A stretch of DNA of 45,160 nt from a virus, in the IMG/VR virus record IMGVR_UViG_3300036822_000149, positions 1 through 45,160 of that record; one strand, 5' to 3'. The position numbers and the translations under genes were made by a program. Position 1 is the stretch's first letter. The number at the start of each line of letters is the position of its first letter. Of this stretch, positions 38,362-45,160 are shown one piece after another. Under the pieces are notes generated by a model that worked only from the letters and a program-made list of their open reading frames with translations, made no database searches and was not told the DNA's origin.

Positions 38362-38972
38362 TGCGGCGTCCCCTGCGCTCTCAGCGCATTCAGCGTGTTA
38401 AAAAACGGCTGGTTGTTGTAGTTGCCAGCGCCTTGGCCGCCCATGCCAGGATTGGCGGCTAGGAACGCGTTGAGCACGCTCGGCCCGCGGTTGGGAGCTC
38501 CGGTCGCCCCCGGCGTGGTCACCTTACCCGGGTTGGCGAGCAGCGACAGCGCGTTGTCGAGCGAACCGCCCGCTTGCGGCGCGGCGGCTTGCGGCGCAAC
38601 AGCTGGCTGAGCAGCAGCGGCGGCGCCGGGCCCAGGCTGATTCAACAGCATCTGAGTGAGCAGCGCGCCGTTGCCGCTGCCGCCGCCGCCGCCGAAACTG
38701 CCTTGTTGGGGGTTGCCGGGCGCCTGCTCGATCTGCTGGGCGAGATAGTTGGGCGCAGCCGGCGCGGCGGGCGGCGGCGGTGTAGCGGCGGGCGGCGCAG
38801 GCGTGTTGAGCGTCATCCCCGGCGGCGGCTGGATTGGCCGGCCCAAGGCGTCGGTCGGCGCGCCGACATAACCCGGCATCGGCAGACGCTGATTCTGGAA
38901 GTTTGAATATTTGTTGGGGCTGTAGAACCCCGACATCATCATCTGTTCCATTGCAGTGTTGGTGTCGGCCAT
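38358..38972 (-). CDS. Pro/Ala/Gly-rich structural protein
   Basis: This 204-residue protein begins MADTNTAMEQMMMSGFYSPNKYSNFQNQR and has proline-rich and GGGGGSGNG low-complexity parts. The start is 9 bases after the TAG of the upstream hydrolase gene, and its stop overlaps the next start. It is likely a minor virion protein, by position. Confidence 0.55.
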   Translation of the reverse strand: MADTNTAMEQMMMSGFYSPNKYSNFQNQRLPMPGYVGAPTDALGRPIQPPPGMTLNTPAPPAATPPPPAAPAAPNYLAQQIEQAPGNPQQGSFGGGGGSGNGALLTQMLLNQPGPGAAAAAQPAVAPQAAAPQAGGSLDNALSLLANPGKVTTPGATGAPNRGPSVLNAFLAANPGMGGQGAGNYNNQPFFNTLNALRAQGTPQ

Positions 38973-38981
38973 GGCTGTCGC

Positions 38982-40283
38982 CTAGCTGTACATGGGATTA
39001 AGGGAATAAGGGCTTAAGACGCGGGACGGCGAATTGAGAGTGACGCCGGGGACCGGCTGCGGCTGAGTCTGCTGCCCCGCCATTCCGGAACCGTAAGGAC
39101 TCGAGGACCACGTCAACGGCTGCGCTTGCTGTTGGGTTATGCTGGACAGCAATTGCTGCGCTGGGCCCGACATGTCAGGCGGCCGTTCGGGCTGGGGCAG
39201 CATGGGCGTCGACGAGCTTGCGCGTTCCTGCGCTTTTTGCTGCGCCTCCATCGCCGAAGCGACGCCGCCGCTCTTTTGTTGATTTTGACCTTGGTCCTGA
39301 TCGCTCCCCTTGGTCACCGACGCCAGCATGCCGCCGATATCGCCCGACTTGGCCGCGGTGGCGAAGTCTTGCGCCCCCGAGGTCGCCGGCGCCGTTGTGG
39401 CGGCGGGCGCCGCGCTCGCCGTCGCTGTAGCCGGCGCAGCCCCACTAGCGAGCTCGCCGACCGTCTTACTGGTGTCGAGCGTCCCGAATTGCTTGCTTAA
39501 GATGTCCTGAGTGCGCTGACCAAACCGCAAAAGCGGAATCGTCGCCACAACCTGCTGCTGCACATCGCGCGGCGCGCTCATCGCGTTCGGGTATTTGGAG
39601 ATGTCCACACCGGCTTTGGCGGCAAACTGCTGCCAGGTCGGCGTGTCAATCTGGAAGAAACCCTGGCTGCGCGAGTTCGGCTGACCGGGATAATCCTTGT
39701 CGACTTTGCTGTAGACAGGCAGATCGTTGCTCTCGGCTTTCGCCAAAGCGCCGAAGAAATCGCCGCCGCTCGGTTTTGCCGCGGCTGATGCTGTCATTGT
39801 GGCGTTTGTTGCCGCCCCTGCGTTCCACACATCGTGAATGTCGCCAGTCCCGTTGTTGTAAGCCGCCTTCAGCGCCGCCAGTTGCTGAGGATGCGTCTCC
39901 AGCGGATATGGCGTCATCTGCCAGTGGTTACTTTCAGCCTTATTGCCGACGCCATACGGATTGAAAAGACCATGCGCTTCGGCGATCTTGGCCCAAGCTA
40001 GCGTCTTAGGACCATTTGGACCGTCCAGCCCACCGATGTCGGACGCCATGCCGTAAGTATGCGACGAATTGCCGCCAGCATCGTACTTGGACCCGGTCTG
40101 GCCAGGTGCGCGATAGCCTGACGCCAGGTCGACGTTCAGCCCCTGATTGCGCGCGTCCTGAATCGCCGCTGAGAGCTTAGCGGCGAACAGCGGATGAAGA
40201 CGCGAGGTGTCGCCTTCGCGCGAAGGATGCTCGCTGACGCCGCCGAGATAGGCATAGTCGCCGTCAGCCACCGAGCGCTCCAA
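38982..40283 (-). CDS. Virion peptidoglycan hydrolase: peptidase M15-like plus transglycosylase-like
   Basis: This is a 433-residue protein. The N-terminal 150 residues show VanY/M15 features (DLASGYRAPGQTGSKYDAGGNSSHTYGMASDIGGL with the Ser-x-His...Asp site, then ESNHWQ). Residues about 170-245 resemble a lysozyme-like transglycosylase (FFGALAKAESNDLPVY, SRSQGFFQIDTPTWQQFA), the Glu of AES being the likely acid. The rest is disordered. It may open the cell wall during DNA entry. It lies among ejection genes and overlaps the previous gene by 20 bases. Confidence 0.75.
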   Translation of the reverse strand: MERSVADGDYAYLGGVSEHPSREGDTSRLHPLFAAKLSAAIQDARNQGLNVDLASGYRAPGQTGSKYDAGGNSSHTYGMASDIGGLDGPNGPKTLAWAKIAEAHGLFNPYGVGNKAESNHWQMTPYPLETHPQQLAALKAAYNNGTGDIHDVWNAGAATNATMTASAAAKPSGGDFFGALAKAESNDLPVYSKVDKDYPGQPNSRSQGFFQIDTPTWQQFAAKAGVDISKYPNAMSAPRDVQQQVVATIPLLRFGQRTQDILSKQFGTLDTSKTVGELASGAAPATATASAAPAATTAPATSGAQDFATAAKSGDIGGMLASVTKGSDQDQGQNQQKSGGVASAMEAQQKAQERASSSTPMLPQPERPPDMSGPAQQLLSSITQQQAQPLTWSSSPYGSGMAGQQTQPQPVPGVTLNSPSRVLSPYSLNPMYS

Positions 40284-41790
40284 TCACGCGCGGCCGCGAC
40301 TTGGTGTTGGCGAGAGCGCCCGAGAACGCCTTGGCGCCCGCGCGCGGCGCAGCCAGCGCCCCTCGAGCGGCGACCATGGTCGGCATCAGCGAGGCTCGCC
40401 CGAGTGTGAAATCCGGCGCTCCCGGGGCCGCACGGCGCGGCCGGAACGGCCCCATTGGAGCAGTGCCGAGTGAAGTATCCACGAACGACGGAGCGACGGA
40501 TGCCGTGCCAGCGGCGTAATGACGGACTTTGCCCTTGGCGTTGGCCTTGGCGATCTTATCGCGGCCAATCGCATCAGCGCCCTCTGGAGTCAGCACCGCT
40601 TCGCCCGGGGTGAGCATCGCAGGCACCGAGTCGGTCAGCGCCCCCATCACCGCCGGATGAACGGCTAAAGTGTCGCCGACCTTGCCCACCGCGCCGGGGA
40701 TCGCCTTCTGGACATCCTGCGCCATCGGCCCAACCACCTTGGGGTACGACTTCGGATCGCCCTTATAACGAAAGGCGTGCAGCTTGATCCCGGTCGCCGG
40801 ATCCTTGCCGACCGGAGTGATGTCGGTCTTCGCCTCGCGGTCGGACTGCGCCGGCTTGAAGAAGCCGGAAAGATCGGTCAGCCCGCCGAGCGCCAACGCG
40901 CCCCAGTTGGTCGGCGTGGTGGTCTGAGTCGACTGGTCGCCGGTGGTCGACACCGGCTGCGTGCCCTGCGACATGCCGAGCGCCGAGAGTAGGGTGCCTA
41001 GTTGCTGCTGCGGATAGGTGTTGGCCTGCTGAAATTTAGCCATCTGCGCGTTGATCTGGTCCTGCGCCTGCATGTTCTGCTGCGCCCCGGCCTGGGTCAG
41101 CATGGAGAAATTGGCGGCGTTCTGATTCCCGAGCGCCTGCCCGGTGTTGACCAGCCCCTGGCTGGCCAGAATGTCGCTGTTGATTTTGTTTTGCTGCGCC
41201 TGCTGATTGGCGGCCATAGCGGCGTTCTGGGAGGCGACGTCGGTCCCAGCCGCGGCTTGCGCCTGGCCGAAATTGGCCTGGTTCAATTGCGCCGCCATCT
41301 GGCCCATGCCGAGCGCGCCCTGCGCTTGGGTGACCCCTTGCTGCACGCCCATGCGCGAGCCGCCGAAGGCGTTGGCGGCGTTAGCTTGGTTCTGATTGCC
41401 AACCTGCTGTTGGCCCAGTTGCTGCTGCATAATCGGCAGCGTTTTGTTGATTACGTCCTGAGTGTAGGGGTTCATGTATGGCTGCAGATTCTGCTGCGAA
41501 ATCTGAGCCGGAATGATGTTCGACGGCGTCTGACCAAGCGCGCCGAGATAGCCAGCGCTGGCGGCGTTGTACTGATCCATGCCGACGTTGCCGCTGTTCG
41601 CCGCCAGATTCCACGCTTGCTGGGTTTGCGGCGAGACATCAGCGACCATCTGGCCCTGGTACTGCTGCAAGGGCCGCTGGGCGACATCCTGGGCGTAAGC
41701 GTAGTTCTGCTGGCCGGCTTGCTGCACCCAAGCAGGCATCTGGGTGACTGACTGCGATTGGGTGTCCTGGGTCGAGGTGCCGCTGCTCAT
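40264..41790 (-). CDS. Gln-rich virion protein with S74-type chaperone domain
   Basis: This is a 508-residue protein. Residues 1-320 are Gln/Ala/Asn-rich helices (QLNQANFGQAQAAAGTDV, QQNMQAQDQINAQMAKFQQ). From about 330 the sequence SDREAKTDITPVGKDPATGI, AFRYKGD, and GPMAQDVQKAIPGAV match the intramolecular chaperone (peptidase S74) of endosialidase and tail spikes. The S74 match is internal, followed by VPAMLTPGEAVLTPEGAD and a basic tail. It may be an internal virion protein or tail-tube linker. In related podophages such a protein sits at the same place. Confidence 0.7.
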   Translation of the reverse strand: MSSGTSTQDTQSQSVTQMPAWVQQAGQQNYAYAQDVAQRPLQQYQGQMVADVSPQTQQAWNLAANSGNVGMDQYNAASAGYLGALGQTPSNIIPAQISQQNLQPYMNPYTQDVINKTLPIMQQQLGQQQVGNQNQANAANAFGGSRMGVQQGVTQAQGALGMGQMAAQLNQANFGQAQAAAGTDVASQNAAMAANQQAQQNKINSDILASQGLVNTGQALGNQNAANFSMLTQAGAQQNMQAQDQINAQMAKFQQANTYPQQQLGTLLSALGMSQGTQPVSTTGDQSTQTTTPTNWGALALGGLTDLSGFFKPAQSDREAKTDITPVGKDPATGIKLHAFRYKGDPKSYPKVVGPMAQDVQKAIPGAVGKVGDTLAVHPAVMGALTDSVPAMLTPGEAVLTPEGADAIGRDKIAKANAKGKVRHYAAGTASVAPSFVDTSLGTAPMGPFRPRRAAPGAPDFTLGRASLMPTMVAARGALAAPRAGAKAFSGALANTKSRPRVIGALGG

Positions 41791-42159
41791 CTACATGTCC
41801 CTTTGATATAAGAAGGACCGAGTCTTTACCTTCCAACCGCGCCTTTGAGCGTCCGCCATCCACCCTTTGCGACCGTATGCCTGAATAAGACCCGCGCCAA
41901 TCTCCGCAGCGAAAATCAGGAGGCGATCGTGCAAAATGCGAAGCGCCTCGATGTCGCCGGTCACCAGAATGATCTCGAGCACCTTGGCGCGCGGATAGAG
42001 CGAGATCTGAGTGACGGCGATGCTGTCGCCTTCGGCGAACATCTGCATCTTGCCCGCACGCACCAAGCTCAGAATGTCGCTGACCAGCCATAAGCCGCCC
42101 ATCCGGTCGAGCGCTCTCGCCAATCGGCGCTCATAAGGATGGGGAACACGCGCGTTCAC
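41791..42159 (-). CDS. T7 gp13-like protein
   Basis: This is a 122-residue protein. The pattern ISLYPRAKVLEIILVTGDIEALRILHDRLLIFAAEIGAG, then YGRKGWMADAQRRGWK, matches small internal-virion proteins related to T7 gp13. The GTG at 42159 overlaps the previous TGA. Its role in virion assembly or ejection is inferred from the family. Confidence 0.6.
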   Translation of the reverse strand: MNARVPHPYERRLARALDRMGGLWLVSDILSLVRAGKMQMFAEGDSIAVTQISLYPRAKVLEIILVTGDIEALRILHDRLLIFAAEIGAGLIQAYGRKGWMADAQRRGWKVKTRSFLYQRDM

Positions 42160-42434
42160 GGCTTGCCTTTTCCCAGCGGCACTGGCGAGGCGATGAAACT
42201 TCCCGCCGTGTTGACCTCGAGATACCAGACCGCGGGCGCCGTCCCGGCGGGCGCGTCGTTCGCCTGCAGCATGATCCCGGGCAACGCCACGCCGCTGTCG
42301 AGCTTGGCGCGGAAGCCGTTGCGACACCACAACGAGAAGGCACGCAGATAATTGTTCATCTGCTCGTTGAGTCCGGTAACGCCAGGGAGCGGGGGTGGCG
42401 GCTGCTCACCGGGAGAAGTCGGAAACGTCGCCAT
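42156..42434 (-). CDS. Small virion-region protein
   Basis: This 92-residue protein begins MATFPTSPGEQPPPPLPGVTGLNEQMNNYLRAFSLW and ends with a strand-rich part. It overlaps neighbours at both ends. No family was recognised; it is probably a minor tail or internal protein. Confidence 0.55.
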   Translation of the reverse strand: MATFPTSPGEQPPPPLPGVTGLNEQMNNYLRAFSLWCRNGFRAKLDSGVALPGIMLQANDAPAGTAPAVWYLEVNTAGSFIASPVPLGKGKP

Positions 42435-44047
42435 CAGCGATCTCCTCGTTGAATCGCGTCGACCAAATGCTGCCCGAGAGTGAAGGACTCGACCACTGAG
42501 CTCGCCACATCGATGCGCAAGCGAATGTCGCGGCCGGTGGTGCGGAAGTCGATATAGCCGTCGTTGCGCGGAGTAATCCAGGGCGTCTGCAGTTCCGGCA
42601 GCCCTAAAGAACGGCTATTCCTGTAAAATAAGCTGTAGCGCAGGTTCGAGATGACGTTGGCGATCGCGGTCGAATCGGTGGCGTCAACCGCCTCGACGTC
42701 CGGAATCATCTGCTTGACGGTGATCAGCCTCGAGCCCGAAGTGAGGTTGAGATCGAACGACTCGGCGAACGGCAACATCACCGGCATGTTGAGATTGGCG
42801 TAGACGCTGCCGACCTCATGCTGGAAAGCGACCGTGTCGTCGGCGAAGATCGGATGCGAGGTGTAGCTCGAGGTGATGCCCGCGGACCGCGACATCTGCG
42901 CTTGAGTCCACCAGCCCTCCTTGTAATTGTAGACCGCGGCGCGCGTATTGAACGGGCTGTTCAGCGTCGGGAAGAACCACCACCATTCGTTGAACTCGCC
43001 CAAATGCGCGGCGAAGGCGAGCTCGCGCACCGCGACCGGGTCGAAATTATCGTCGATCCATGGCCGAACCATGCAGGCGACCGGCAGCACCGAGGTGCCG
43101 TCGTAACTGAACACACCCTGCTCGCTCATCCACAAGGTTAAGGCCGAGGTGGTCGCTACCGATTGCGGCGACCAGGGTGTCGTTCCATCAGCGAGCTCGA
43201 CATAATTGTAGATGTAGGGGAGGCCGAGGAACCTCGAGGCATAGACCTTCTTGGCGGTCCAGAACAAAACCCCGACGCGCGAGGCGATCGCGCAGAGGAT
43301 CGGCGAAGAGGGTTCGATGTCGAGAAAGCCCGCCTGGCTGACGACGCTGGAATAGTCCCAGGCGCCGGGGTTCTCTTGGTCGCACCAGGCGAACCGCCTC
43401 GAGGAGCCGCCGCCCGTGGTGCCGTCGTTGGTCGAGCCGAAAATCACGATGAACCGTTCCTGGGTCACCACGAAACATCGACCGGTCGGCACCGGGCCGC
43501 GCCCTGAAGCCGCTGGCTGCACAACCGCGAGTCCACCGACCGCCGGATCCCACATCAAAAGGCGAGAATCGGCCGAGGTCATCGCGTAGAGGATCGAACC
43601 GAAATTATCGAGGCTGTAGGCGTCGGGCACCTTGGTGATGGCGACCGAGCCGGGGATTGACCGCGGCGTGCCATAAGTGTCGGCGCTGTACAGCCCATCG
43701 CCAAAGCCGCCGACCAAGCCGCTCGGCGCGGCGATGCCACCTGCGGGCGTGATCTCGGTCAGCACGCCGCCGGTGTCGATGTAGAGGTTCGTCTCGCACA
43801 AATAAGCGATGTGATATTGCTCATTAAGTCCATACCAGCCGTGGACGAGTTTGCAGCGCGAAGCGAACTTGTACTGCTCGACCCCGCCGACGACGTTGGT
43901 GTATTGCGTCTGGCCGCCCATCGGGGTCAGCTGCCCCTCGCGCCAGCGGACCATGTTCACTTCCGCCCAATTGCTCGAGCGCATCTTCTTGGTCGCTGTC
44001 GAAACAACGCCAGGAGGAATCTCGACTGGGCGAAACGGCGTGCTCAT
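42434..44047 (-). CDS. Large tail-associated protein (tail-hub-like)
   Basis: This 537-residue protein begins STPFRPVEIPPGVVSTATKK and has WREGQLTPMGG, HGWYGLNEQYHIAYLCE and NEWWWFFPT in a beta-rich layout. Podophages of this kind encode a similar protein downstream of collar genes; it probably forms the tail tube or hub (a T7 gp12 or P22 gp10 counterpart). The family name is not certain. It overlaps both neighbours. Confidence 0.6.
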   Translation of the reverse strand: MSTPFRPVEIPPGVVSTATKKMRSSNWAEVNMVRWREGQLTPMGGQTQYTNVVGGVEQYKFASRCKLVHGWYGLNEQYHIAYLCETNLYIDTGGVLTEITPAGGIAAPSGLVGGFGDGLYSADTYGTPRSIPGSVAITKVPDAYSLDNFGSILYAMTSADSRLLMWDPAVGGLAVVQPAASGRGPVPTGRCFVVTQERFIVIFGSTNDGTTGGGSSRRFAWCDQENPGAWDYSSVVSQAGFLDIEPSSPILCAIASRVGVLFWTAKKVYASRFLGLPYIYNYVELADGTTPWSPQSVATTSALTLWMSEQGVFSYDGTSVLPVACMVRPWIDDNFDPVAVRELAFAAHLGEFNEWWWFFPTLNSPFNTRAAVYNYKEGWWTQAQMSRSAGITSSYTSHPIFADDTVAFQHEVGSVYANLNMPVMLPFAESFDLNLTSGSRLITVKQMIPDVEAVDATDSTAIANVISNLRYSLFYRNSRSLGLPELQTPWITPRNDGYIDFRTTGRDIRLRIDVASSVVESFTLGQHLVDAIQRGDR

Positions 44048-44823
44048 TGAAACTTGATGATCATGTTGATTCCGATGAACGGCGGCATGTTGTTATGCGA
44101 CGCGCCGCTCCCGGCGTTCTGCGTGGTCGATAAGCCAGTGCCGGAAGCATTAAGTGAAATAGGAATGGTGTTTGCCTGGATGCCAGTGCCACTCGCAGTG
44201 ACGCTCACATAAACATTAGGCTGGCGAGCGTCGGTCGTGGTCGAGCCCTGATTCATCATCGGACTGGGCGGGGCTTGAACGCCAATGCCATAGCCAAAGC
44301 TGCCTGGAATATTATGGCTATGCGCGTCCTGCGATCCCGATGCGCCATGCGAATGGCCGGGATCGCCGTGATTGTGCGCCGACTGGTTGATACTGTGATT
44401 GTGGGCGACGTCGACGATCGAATGCGCGTGCGGCGCGAGCTCGGCAGCGGACAACGTATGCGCCGACTCGCCGCCGACCGCCGCCAATCCGACCCCGGCG
44501 CCGACGCCGAACGGAAACCTGCCCGCGAGCGCAGGCAAATTAAAATTCGCTCCTGAGCCGCCGAAAGTGTAACCGATGACTGCGAACAAAGCCGGATAAG
44601 TCGCAGTGGCTTGCGACGAACCGTCGCAGATCAGCCAGTTGGCCGGCGGCGTATTGGTGAACCACAGCGCACCGGAGCCGACCGGCGTTCCAGCTTGCTG
44701 ATTGACGAAGCACTGATTGTCGATCTTGTCGGTGGTGGCGTTGAGCGTCGTGCCCCAGGTGTTCGGGCTCGCGCCCGGGTCAGGCTTAGTCCAGCCGAAA
44801 TTGGGGGTGAGCTGTTCAGCCAC
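44044..44823 (-). CDS. Tail collar-domain fibre protein
   Basis: This is a 259-residue protein. PVGSGALWFTNTPPANWLICDGSSQATATYPALF (46-79) and NLPALAGRFPFGVG (about 99-112) are classic phage tail-collar (PF07484) motifs. A His-rich repeat region follows (HAHSIVDVAHNHSINQSAHNHGDPGHSH), typical of fibres with metal-binding shafts. It is probably a short tail fibre. The C-terminus ends MPPFIGINMIIKFQ. Confidence 0.85.
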   Translation of the reverse strand: MAEQLTPNFGWTKPDPGASPNTWGTTLNATTDKIDNQCFVNQQAGTPVGSGALWFTNTPPANWLICDGSSQATATYPALFAVIGYTFGGSGANFNLPALAGRFPFGVGAGVGLAAVGGESAHTLSAAELAPHAHSIVDVAHNHSINQSAHNHGDPGHSHGASGSQDAHSHNIPGSFGYGIGVQAPPSPMMNQGSTTTDARQPNVYVSVTASGTGIQANTIPISLNASGTGLSTTQNAGSGASHNNMPPFIGINMIIKFQ

Positions 44824-45001
44824 GATAGGCCTCGTAAGGGTAGATCATCAGATTTTGATAGAAGATCTCGTCATAGTGCCGGTTGAGCGGATCGGTGGGA
44901 ACGAAGGCTTCAATCGGCCCGACGAGGTCGTCGAGGCTCTCGCCCTCGTCGAGCGTCACCTTGATCGTGGTTTCTTCGGGGGATGTGTAGGTGAGTTGCA
45001 T
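44816..45001 (-). CDS. Small acidic protein upstream of tail-collar gene
   Basis: This is a 61-residue protein (MQLTYTSPEETTIKVTLDEGESLDDLVGPIEAFVPTDPLN...). The ATG at 45001 follows the tail protein B TGA by 2 bases and the stop overlaps the next gene by 8. Short strand-rich proteins ending in a Tyr-rich tail (QNLMIYPYEAYRG) occur at this site in phage tail clusters, possibly assembly factors. Confidence 0.55.
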   Translation of the reverse strand: MQLTYTSPEETTIKVTLDEGESLDDLVGPIEAFVPTDPLNRHYDEIFYQNLMIYPYEAYRG

Positions 45002-45003
45002 GA

Positions 45004-45160
45004 TCAAAAGTCCGCGTCCGCTGTACAGGTGCCAAGTAATGTAAATCCCCCAGCGGCCGAACCAGTGCCAGCGATATAAATCGTATGAGCATCGGTGTTA
45101 CCCATGGTGGGGCTAGTAACGCCGCCAGAATTGGTGATGCTCGGAGTTAGTATTGGCGTT
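45004..45160 (-). CDS. Tail protein B, 3' end (overlaps the repeated sequence)
   Basis: The stop TGA at 45006-45004 and the last codons CTADADF belong to the tail protein that starts at 1160. Positions 45023-45160 duplicate 1-138. The shared ending ADADF with the gene at 1163-3103 confirms the frame. Confidence 0.85.
   Translation of the reverse strand, partial: TPILTPSITNSGGVTSPTMGNTDAHTIYIAGTGSAAGGFTLLGTCTADADF
45023..45160. repeat. Terminal direct repeat, right copy
   Basis: It is identical to 1-138 except at 45142 (C instead of A at 120). Collapsing the two copies gives a 45,022-bp circle. Confidence 0.9.

Noticed and set aside
40777-41751. Plus-strand open frames of up to 249 codons
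   Set aside because: They are Leu/Arg/Val-rich antisense readings of the Gln-rich S74-domain protein; no domain is recognisable.

Overview
The window is a complete, circularly closed phage genome of podovirus type: a 138-bp sequence at positions 1-138 recurs at 45023-45160 with one difference, so the unique length is 45,022 bp. No host genes, tRNAs, integrase, CRISPR array or insertion sequence were seen. The host is probably a GC-rich alphaproteobacterium. The base composition is high in GC, one gene carries the PEP-CTERM sorting signal in its alphaproteobacterial W-A-M-M form, and the lysis cassette holds a DUF3309-like gene of a type common in Rhizobiales. The host assignment is inference. 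Protein calls come from recognising motifs by eye; no database search was run.

Late block, minus strand. It reads from 14712 down to 1, then through the window junction from 45022 down to 35525 (about 24 kb). Order: small and large terminase; an Acb2/Tad1-hairpin-like protein; four small zinc-ribbon or hypothetical genes; portal; an HNH endonuclease; a small gene; scaffold; SU10-type major capsid protein; a small gene; lysis genes (holin, N-acetylmuramidase, DUF3309-like membrane protein, SleB-type hydrolase); head-tail adaptor; two tandem tail proteins with a shared C-terminal half (the second spans the junction); a small gene; tail-collar protein; a large tail-associated protein; a T7-gp13-like protein; an S74 chaperone-domain protein; a peptidase M15 plus transglycosylase protein; and three putative ejection proteins. 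Most genes overlap by 1-8 bases, which suggests a translationally coupled operon. The best promoter (TTGCCA-N16-TATAAT, 14720-14747) lies so close to the small terminase start that the mRNA would be nearly leaderless.

Early and accessory block, plus strand, 15082-35528. It holds a DUF7227/gp88-like protein, many small and zinc-binding proteins, a DUF6011-like protein, an HNH endonuclease, a divergently oriented YdaS/Cro-like repressor facing a DUF3102-J-domain fusion, and a DUF5906-type helicase with a degenerate primase-like N-terminus. Next come Pro-rich and Ig-like accessory proteins, a two-gene minus-strand islet, a conserved phage protein, an SSB-like protein with an acidic DIPF tail, a VRR-NUC-like nuclease and an SNF2-type helicase. 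The block ends with a PEP-CTERM surface protein, a Gly/Pro-rich protein and a 24-residue membrane peptide. Three promoters share TTGACA, 23 bases, then CAGTCC, and look like one regulon.

Replication appears to rely on a phage helicase, SSB, nucleases and a second helicase with host polymerase, because no DNA or RNA polymerase gene is visible. The divergent region 14713-15081 with three palindromes, and the AT-rich region 15880-16205 with a perfect 22-bp inverted repeat, are the main control or origin candidates. The most unusual gene content is the PEP-CTERM protein, the putative anti-CBASS sponge, the DUF3102-J fusion and the collagen-like insert in the portal.
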